Source: Delphinus delphis (lineage: Eukaryota > Chordata > Mammalia > Artiodactyla > Delphinidae). From it: a stretch of 64,000 nucleotides of DNA. Below are positions 57,441-64,000 of this stretch, one piece after another. Within the stretch, counting starts at the first letter, position 1, and every line of letters starts with the position of its first letter. The DNA is taken from positions 102,586,957-102,650,956 of the forward strand of contig NC_082689.1 in the NCBI RefSeq assembly GCF_949987515.2, written 5' to 3'. Below the pieces are notes generated by a model, which did no database searches, had not been told where the DNA came from, and saw only the letters and a program-made list of their open reading frames with translations. The translations under genes and the position numbers were made by a program.

Positions 57441-58082
57441 AAGCAGCGTTCTTAAACCCCTCTCCTCACGCACCAGGAAACAAAGAGGGAAGAAAAAGTC
57501 TCTTGCCTCTTCGGCAGGTGCAGGCTTTTCCCCGGACTCCCTCCCGGCTAGCTGTGGTGCACTAACCCCTTCAGGCTATGTTCAAGCCGCCAACCCCAGT
57601 CCTCTCCCTGCGCTCGGTCCGAAACCGAAACCCTAGCCTCAGAGCCTCAGCTCGCAGCCCCGCCCGTCCCGGCGGGTGATCAGACAAGCCTCTCGGGCTG
57701 GTGAGTGCCGGTCGGCACCGATCCTCTGTGCGGGATTCTCCCCGCTTTGCCCTCCGCACCCGTTGCTGTGCACTCCTCCGCGGCTTCGAAGCTCCCCCCT
57801 CCGCCTCCCGCAGTCTCCGCCCGCGAAGGGGCTTCCTAGTGTGTGGAAACTTTTCCTCCTTCACAGCTCCCTCCCACTGGTGCAGGTGCCGTCCCTATTC
57901 TTTTGTCTCTGTTTATTCTTTTTTCCTTTTGCCCTACCCAGGTACGTGGGGAGTTTCTTGCCTTTTGGGAGGTCTGAGGTCTTCTGCCAGCCTTCAGTAG
58001 GTGTTCTGCAGGAGTTGTTCCACGTGTAGATGTATTTCTGGTGTATCTGTGGAGAGGAAGGTGATCTCCGCGTCTTACTCTT

Positions 58083-58092
58083 CCGCCATCTT
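58083..58092 (-). promoter_or_regulatory. YY1-type site at the L1-B 5' end
   Basis: CCGCCATCTT on the plus strand, AAGATGGCGG on the L1 sense strand. The same motif ends L1-A at 40,970-40,980. In primate L1 a YY1 site at this place directs accurate initiation; the same role here is inferred. Confidence 0.65.
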
Positions 58093-58874
58093 CCCTTACT
58101 CCTCAGGGTCTGTCTTTTCTTGAGAGAGAGAAGAAAACATTTTTAGTCCTAGGGATTCTGCATAGATATAAAGCAGAAGTCTGCTATCATTGGGGAAGGG
58201 GCAAGAAATTATCTCTGTCCAAGAGCCTCCACAAGTAAAAGGAAAGGTTCAACTGCCATGGATGGGGAAGGACAGCAACACGGAAAATGCTTCACTCCTG
58301 AGGCAGGTGCACAGAGTGTATGTAAGGCTAAAGCTGACTGAGAAGAATGAAGAATCCTCCTGCCCCAACTATTAGCTTAGCAGTGAGTAACAAGCAACAT
58401 TTGTCTAATCCTAGAGGAGAGGCCAGAACATGGCACAGGTGTCCAGAGACTCTTGAAAGCTGAGAGTGGAGCCAGACATTGAGAAAAGTCATCCCACAGC
58501 TAGACCTCTCTCTAAGCACAAGTTAACAGCACACCACTGAGGGAGAAACTTAAAGTTTGTGGTCAATATGCAACAACAAAACAAAAACCCAAATTAATTA
58601 TTATCTACATTGACTCAAACCTCCAGTCACTACACCCCAGCAGATACACACACTCTTGTCTGATACAAAGAGACACATGGCTACTTTTGGGCAAAAATAC
58701 TATTTGCTTCTGTCTCTATTGTCTTTCTACACATAATATCAGATATGTAATAAAAAATTATGAGATATACATAGAAACGAGCAAAAAAAAAATACTACCC
58801 CATTGTCAAGGGAAAAGGCCATTGACAGAACTATACTCAGAAACTCAGAGATAACACAGATGTTGGAGCTATGA

Positions 58875-59429
58875 GATAGAGACTTTAAAATAACTATGAT
58901 AATTTATATTATCATAAATTCATATATTAAAGGAATATATTAAAGGATATATATATCCTTTAATCCATAATATATATATAATATATATATCCTTTAATCC
59001 TACATAAATCTGTATATTAAAGGATATATATATAAAGATATATATATAGATATATAAAGGATATATATATATATAGATATATAAAGGATATATATATATA
59101 TAAAGATATATATATATATAGATATATAAAGGATATATATATAAAGATAAAGGGCTTCCCTGGTGGCGCAGGGATTGAGAGTCCGCCTGATGATGCAGGG
59201 ACTCGGGTTCGTGCCCTGGTCCAGGAAGATTCCAGATGCTTGCGTACCACCAAAAAAAAAAAAAAAAAAAAAAAAAGATAGAGACTTTAAAATAACTATG
59301 ATAATTTATATTATCATAAATTCGTATATTAAAGGAATATATTAAAGGATATATATATCCTTTAATCCATAATATATATATATAATATATATATCCTTTA
59401 ATCCTACATAAATCCATATATTAAAGGAT
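58875..59429 (+). repeat. ~150-bp direct duplication flanking AT-rich DNA and a SINE
   Basis: Bases 58,875-59,025 and 59,277-59,429 are about 98% identical, with three substitutions and one 2-base indel. Both start GATAGAGACTTTAAAATAAC and contain short palindromes built from ATATCCTTTAAT. Between them lie 126 bp of (TA)n/AAAGGATATA repeat (59,026-59,151) and a small SINE (59,152-59,276). The second copy starts directly after the SINE A tail. Confidence 0.93.
59152..59276 (+). mobile_element. Internally deleted CHR SINE
   Basis: The head GGGCTTCCCTGGTGGCGCAG, B box GGTTCGTGCCC and AGGAAGATTCCAGATGC are present. The sequence then jumps to TTGCGTACCACC and an A tail of about 25. Compared with other short CHR copies here, about 105 bases of the tRNA-unrelated body are missing. 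The long pure tail argues for a young insertion. A possible short duplication (AAAGATAAA against AAAGATAGA) flanks it. Confidence 0.9.
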
Positions 59430-59847
59430 CTCATGAAAAGCAAAACAACACATAAACAAATGGAGAATTTCAGCAAAGGAATGGAGAATTATAAAAAAGA
59501 GTCAAATAGAAATCTGAGGGAAAACGCTAACAGGATATCAGAGATGAATAATTCCCAAGATGGGCTTATAATAAGACAGTCCACACATGAAGAAAGAATC
59601 AATGATCTCAAAAATTCGTCAATAGAAATAATCCAAACTGAAACAGAGAGAGAAAAAAAGAAATGAGTGACAAAAATGGAGCAACCAAGAACTGTGGGAC
59701 AATATCAAATGGTCGAACATAAGGGTAACTTAAGACCCAGAAGGAAAGGAAAGAGGAAACAAGGTCAAATATGTATACTTAAAGAGATGATGACTGAGAA
59801 TTTTCCCCTAATAAAAGACAACAAACTATAGATCCAAGCAGAACAAA

Positions 59848-59889
59848 AACACACACAAGTGCACACACACACACACATACACACACAGA
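59848..59889. repeat. (CA)n microsatellite
   Basis: Imperfect CA dinucleotide run with GT and AT interruptions, within the old L1. Confidence 0.85.
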
Positions 59890-60354
59890 GAAAGACAGAG
59901 AGAGCACATACACACTAAGAGAGATGATAACAAAACTGCCGAAAATCAAAATTAAAGAGAAAATATTGAAGGTAGGCAGAAATAAAGGAAATATTACAAA
60001 CAGGGCAACAAGAATGACAGCAGACATGTAGTCAAAACTATGTAAGCCAGGAGACAATAATAAGGCATCTGTAAAGCAACTGAAAGAAAAATCTGTCAAC
60101 TCAGAATTTTAAACTCAGTGAAAATATATTTAAAAAAATGAAGAGAAAATCATTTTTCAGATAAACAAAAGCTGAAAAAACGTATTGCCAAATGATCTGC
60201 ACTAAGTATTAAGAAATGTTAAATGAAATTCTCTAAGCAGAATAAATATTATAATAAATGGACATCTAGTTCTACACAAAATAATTAAATAGTGGAAATT
60301 ATAAAATCAAGGAAAATACAAAAAAAAATTTCTTATATTTTATTGCCTTAAAAG

Positions 60355-60715
60355 ATAACTGAAAGCACATGAGAAGATGCTTGACATCATTAGTTATAAG
60401 GGATATGCTAATCAAAACCATAATGAGATGCTATTTCTTGGCCACTAAGGTGGCCAGTAAAAGAGAGTTAGATAATCATATCTTTTGGGCAGAATATGGA
60501 GAAATCAGAACCCTTATACTCTTCTGGTGGGAATGTAAAATAATCTAACCATTCTGGAAAAAAGTCTTGCAGTCCCTCAATCAGTTAAGCATAGAGTTAC
60601 CATATGACCCAGAAATTCTACTCCTAGGTATATACCCGCCCCCCCAAATAAAAGCATGTGTCCACACAAAAACTGTAACAAAAGTCCATAACCACATAAA
60701 TTCACTTGTGAATTT
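60355..60715 (+). mobile_element. Displaced L1 ORF2 3' segment
   Basis: ATGAGAAGATGCTTGACATC, ATCAAAACCATAATGAGATG, TTCTGGTGGGAATGTAAAAT and CTCCTAGGTATATACCCG belong near the end of ORF2, yet here they precede the RT segment. It is either a separate old 5'- and 3'-truncated insertion or a rearrangement of the host L1. Confidence 0.75.
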
Positions 60716-61431
60716 TTCTTAACATTGAAGGAAGAAATAAAACCAATCTCACAAAAACTATTTCAGAAAATAGAAAAAGAAGACACTCTTCTTAACTAGT
60801 ACTAAGAGACTAGTATAATCTTGATTTCAGAATCTTGCCAAGATTCTTGGCAAGTTACAATTTTGCCAAGTTACAATCCAATCTCTGTCATGAGGATAGG
60901 TACAGAAATTCTCAACAAAATATTAGCAAATCAAATCCAGAAGTAGTGAAGGATAATACGGCATGAGCAAACTGTTTATTCCAGGAATGCAATGCATATT
61001 TAACATTAAATAATCAATTAGTATATTTGACACATAGATGGAGTAATGGAGGAAGACTATGTCCTCATCTCAATAATTGCAGAAAAATTTACATAATTGC
61101 AAATTTTATCAAATTTAACTTCGGTTCACAAAAATATTCTTAGCAAACCAGGAACAAACAAAACTTACCCAAATAAAATTAATGAATTTCTTACAAAAAC
61201 CTTTTAGCCAACGTCATAATTAATGTTGAAATATTTAAAGTTTTATCATTTAGAAACAAGACAAAAATATCTGTTATCAACAAAAAGGAAACACTGGTTG
61301 TCCCTATTTTTAGGAAATAATTTTTCTACTGAAATAAAGGTATTATTCATATTAACATTGCCCTGGAAGTCCTAGGCAGAGCAAGAAAGCAATACATACA
61401 CACATACATACATACCATTAGGACGGTGTGG

Positions 61432-61892
61432 TGTGTTAGTTTCGTGTGACTGCTGTAAAAATTTCCACAAACTTGGTGGCTTAAACAACAGAAATTTATT
61501 CTTTTTATAGGTTTAGAGACTAGAAGTCCAAAATTTAAGAGGACTGTGCTCCCTCGGGGGACTTTAGAGGAGAATCCATTCCTTGTCTCTTCCAGTTTCT
61601 GGTGGTTGACCTAGTATTCCTGGGTTTGCAGTTGCCTTTATGACTCTAGTCTCTGCCTCCATGTTTGTATCAATTCCCTCTCTGTGTGTCTATTATCTCC
61701 CTTTCCTTCCCTCTTATAAGGACACTCATGATGGCATTTAGGGCCCATTCAGATAACTCAGAACAATCTCCTTAGATCAAGATTTTTAATTTAATTATAT
61801 CTACAAAGAGCTTTTTTCAAACAAGATAATATTTACAAGTTTCAAGAATTAAGATTTGACATCCTTGGATAGTCATCATTCAATCTACTACA
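61432..61892 (-). mobile_element. MLT1-like LTR inserted in the old L1
   Basis: Antisense MLT1: TGTGTTAGTTTCGTGTGACT at the start, AAACTTGGTGGCTTAAACAA, CCCTCTTATAAGGACACTCA, and ending CAATCTACTACA. L1 RT sequence continues on both sides, so the LTR interrupts the L1. Flanking 5-mers TGTGG and GATGG match in three of five positions. Confidence 0.82.
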
Positions 61893-62470
61893 GATGGAAA
61901 ATGAATAAATAAAATTATCATTATTTACAGACAACATGATTTTATAAATCATAAACTAAAAGAATCTATAGGTAAACTATAAGTGACTTTACTAAGGTTG
62001 CTAAAGCACTATTTTAAAATTAATGGTATTTGACACACAATCAACAAACAGCTAGAATACAAACTTTTAAAAAGATACAGTAAGCAATAGCATAGAAATC
62101 CACCAAATACCTAGAAATAAATCAAACAAATGATGCAAACACTTCTGCTGTAAAAACTATCATAACTGAGAGAAATTGGAGAAGACCTAAATAACTAGAA
62201 AGATATATCATGTTTCATAGATTGAAATATTCAATATTGTAAAGATGTCAGATCTCCCTAAATGGATCAACAGATTCAAGGCAATCTTAATCAAAATTTT
62301 CATTGCTTTTTAAAATGGAAATTGACAAGCTGATACTAAAATGTGTATGGGAATACAAAGGGCCAATAATGATCAAAATAAGCCTGAAGGAGAGCAACCA
62401 AGATTCTTCTGTTACCAGATATCAAGACAATATAAACCTATAGTAATTAAGATTATGGCATACAAGACAT

Positions 62471-62997
62471 ATCCACATGCTCATGTAAAAGATAGAAAAT
62501 CCAGAAAGAGATCAACACTAACATCACTCTTTCTTTACTACTTTCTTTTCCCAGAATCCACCTCTAATTGCCCCAGTCTCTTGTACTATCTCCCTCCTTC
62601 CTGTCTCATTTACCCTTAGCATAGACGTTTTTATTAGAAAGTTGTCTGTACACTGATTTTAACCCTATGCTTCTATAATCTTCTGGAGGGAAAGAAACAA
62701 ATCTAGTACCTCTATATATATAATAAATGAGAGCTGTCTCTTTAATTTCTCTCACAGAGAGGAGCCCAACAGACAAACTTCTAGATGATCTGATGCAACT
62801 CCCAAATCTTACTGAAGAGAAAACTTCAATTCTGAGAGATGAAGACACTTGCTAGAGTAACATATAAAGTTAATGGAGGAAGTAAATCTACAGTCTAGGT
62901 AAGAAAAATTCTAAATCAACAGGGATTTCTAACATCTCTGACTCACTATGAAAAATACAAAGAATACACTTTCACCATATACGTATGTATTTATATG

Positions 62998-63032
<35 letters not shown>

Positions 63033-64000
63033 ATAAAGACCCTTGTTCTTTGTGTATTTCTTGTAATGTTGTCATCTGTTTTATGTGAAGACCTGGCAGG
63101 TCTTCTCAGAATGGATTTTCACATATAGAGTCAGTCCCCCAGGAAAGGAGTGGGCTGGAGAGGGAGGCAGGAGAGAGCAACTTCAGGGTCTCTGAACCCT
63201 CCATGCTCTACTGAGACTAACCTTTGAGCAGGAAAGACTTCTTGACAAGCACTCCTCATGGTGCTCTCGGGGTGGGAGGAGGAGGAATAGTAAGGCAGCA
63301 CCCACTATAGGAGACAGGCTGAAGGAGGACACCTTGGAAACTGGCTGCAGGCTGAATGAAGGGGAAGTTCCATCTTGAGATCCATGCTCTGAGTTCTGAA
63401 TTGATTTCCCCTTTGAAATCCTACCACTTACGAAGTTCATTTCAGCTCTGCACAGAGTGTCTTGGGAAGGGCCATAATCCTGCCCTAGGAACAGAGTGTC
63501 AGCAGACAGTGGTCTCTCCTATCCCCAGAGGTCAGTGTTGTGGGGCAGGGGTAATCTTAGAGAGCTCTGAGGGGAAGGAGAATCTTGGGGAGAGAAAGCA
63601 GCAAACTTAGTGGCCTGATGACCCACCCTAGCTGGAAATAATGTCTCTAATGCACACTTAGATGATTTAAGATTTGTTTCATTAAGGAAGTTACTTGTAT
63701 CTTTACATCCTCAGTCTTCCCTTTCCTTTGGCACGTGAAACATTGCACTCTGGGGAATCTGGCCTCACTTCTTCACATCTCTAGTCATCCCTTTCTCTCA
63801 TCAAAGAACTGGTCTCTTTAACATACGGGAGATTAGTTCACAAACAGGAATTCCACCTTCTCACAAGAGAACTTCAAAATTAAGTCAAGAAATCCGCCCC
63901 CCTGCAACAGTCACATATCCCTCCATAATGCTCTGCTGTGCCTAGGATGAAGAATTCGGGGAGGGTGGGGTGTAGAAAGTATGGTGAGAAAATTTCACCA
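62471..64000. other. Unique stretch to the window end
   Basis: No gene or named repeat recognised apart from the TG microsatellite. Open frames of 80-92 codons show no domain. Confidence 0.45.
63006..63032. repeat. (TG)n microsatellite
   Basis: A pure TG run of about 13 units after an ATATATG lead-in; likely polymorphic in length. Confidence 0.9.

Larger units (their letters stand above)
49929..58109 (-). mobile_element. L1-B: young full-length LINE-1
   Basis: An 8.2-kb antisense element. It has a poly-T start (A tail) at 49,929-49,949, a 3' UTR with polyadenylation signal (complement at 49,956-49,961), ORF2, a 58-bp spacer, an intact ORF1, a 3-kb 5' UTR and a YY1-type 5' end. CTGTCTTTTCTT flanks it exactly at 49,917-49,928 and 58,110-58,121. 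About 17 extra bases (58,093-58,109) lie between the GATGGCGG-type 5' end and the duplication, perhaps untemplated or an alternative start. Retained CpGs, a long pure tail and near-complete ORFs indicate recent insertion. It is longer than the usual 6-7 kb because of expanded 5' UTR repeats. Confidence 0.97.
55099..58109 (-). promoter_or_regulatory. L1-B 5' UTR: CpG-rich internal promoter, expanded by two tandem repeats
   Basis: The region upstream of ORF1 on the minus strand is about 3.0 kb, against about 1.7 kb in L1-A. The outer part (56,850-57,800) is CpG-island-like, as expected of the RNA polymerase II internal promoter. Between promoter and ORF1 lie a 38-bp GC-rich tandem array (57,161-57,440) and a three-copy GGAA-rich block (55,660-56,680). 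The 5' end carries a YY1-type site. Promoter activity is inferred from family knowledge. Confidence 0.8.
58122..62470 (+). mobile_element. Old sense-strand L1, rearranged
   Basis: Old L1 wording in the sense direction: AGATGTTGGAGCTATGAGATA near 58,857 (5' UTR), a coiled-coil-like 77-codon ORF1 trace at 59,433-59,666, ORF1/spacer sequence to about 60,354, then ORF2 segments. The RT part runs from 60,716 to 61,431 and 61,893 to 62,470 (CAGACAACATGATTTTATA stands where the FADD codons would be). The piece at 60,355-60,715 belongs further 3' in ORF2 and is out of order. No frame is functional. L1-B is inserted at its left edge or just outside it. Confidence 0.75.

Noticed and set aside
34159..58109. 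Segmental duplication of 34-41 kb and 50-58 kb
   Set aside because: The similarity begins and ends at L1 termini and each copy has its own unrelated target duplication and flanks, so these are two L1 insertions.
58920..59417. 165-codon minus-strand frame rich in Tyr and Ile
   Set aside because: It is a translation of (TA)n-rich repeat plus SINE sequence.

Overview
This is nuclear genomic DNA of a mammal, most likely a cetacean and probably a toothed whale. The main evidence is the SINEs: several tRNA-derived CHR-type elements open with a GGGCTTCCCTGGTGGCGCAG-like head and end in CCGCGTAC-type tails, and no ruminant Bov-B or Bov-tA element was recognised. The L1 3' ends are also of the cetartiodactyl kind. 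I see no host protein-coding exon, no RNA gene and no bacterial or CRISPR feature. The window reads as a gene-poor intergenic or deep intronic stretch in which about half the bases are recognisable retrotransposons.

Layout. From 1 to 34 kb old sequence dominates. There is an antisense L1 5' half at the left edge, MaLR/MLT1 LTRs at 2.0-2.6, 18.1-18.7 and 22.9-23.4 kb, many MIR, L2 and MER5-like relics, and old L1 pieces at 6.1-7.0, 19.2-20.2, 23.9-24.3 and 29.9-30.4 kb. Repeat-free AT-rich stretches at 9.2-9.7 and 11.6-12.5 kb are dense in TAAT/ATTA motifs and are the best candidates for conserved regulatory DNA. At 31.1-32.3 kb lies an L1 with a 5' inversion. At 34.2-41.4 kb a full-length but mutated L1 (called L1-A here) and a CHR-1-like SINE lie together between one 17-bp target duplication, inside an older MLT1 LTR.

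From 41 to 50 kb the sequence is mostly unique, with L2 relics and two CHR SINEs that have clean target duplications. The 49.9-58.1 kb segment is a young full-length L1 (L1-B). It has an intact ORF1, an ORF2 broken only by one small deletion in the endonuclease domain, and an unusually long 3-kb 5' UTR. That 5' UTR carries a 38-bp GC-rich tandem repeat of about seven copies and a roughly 375-bp GGAA-rich unit in three copies. L1-A has about one copy of the first and lacks the second. L1-B sits in or at the edge of a much older sense-strand L1 (58.1-62.5 kb). That older element has been further disrupted by an MLT1 LTR, an internally deleted SINE and a recent 150-bp local duplication.

How the parts relate. 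The L1 elements supply the endonuclease and reverse transcriptase that mobilise L1 and CHR SINEs; target duplications and A-rich tails throughout are their signature. Insertion order can be read locally: the old L1 predates the MLT1 LTR that splits it, other MLT1 LTRs predate the CHR SINE and L1-A, and L1-B is youngest. Repeat family names rest on recognition by eye, not on a library search, and boundaries of old repeats are approximate to tens of bases.
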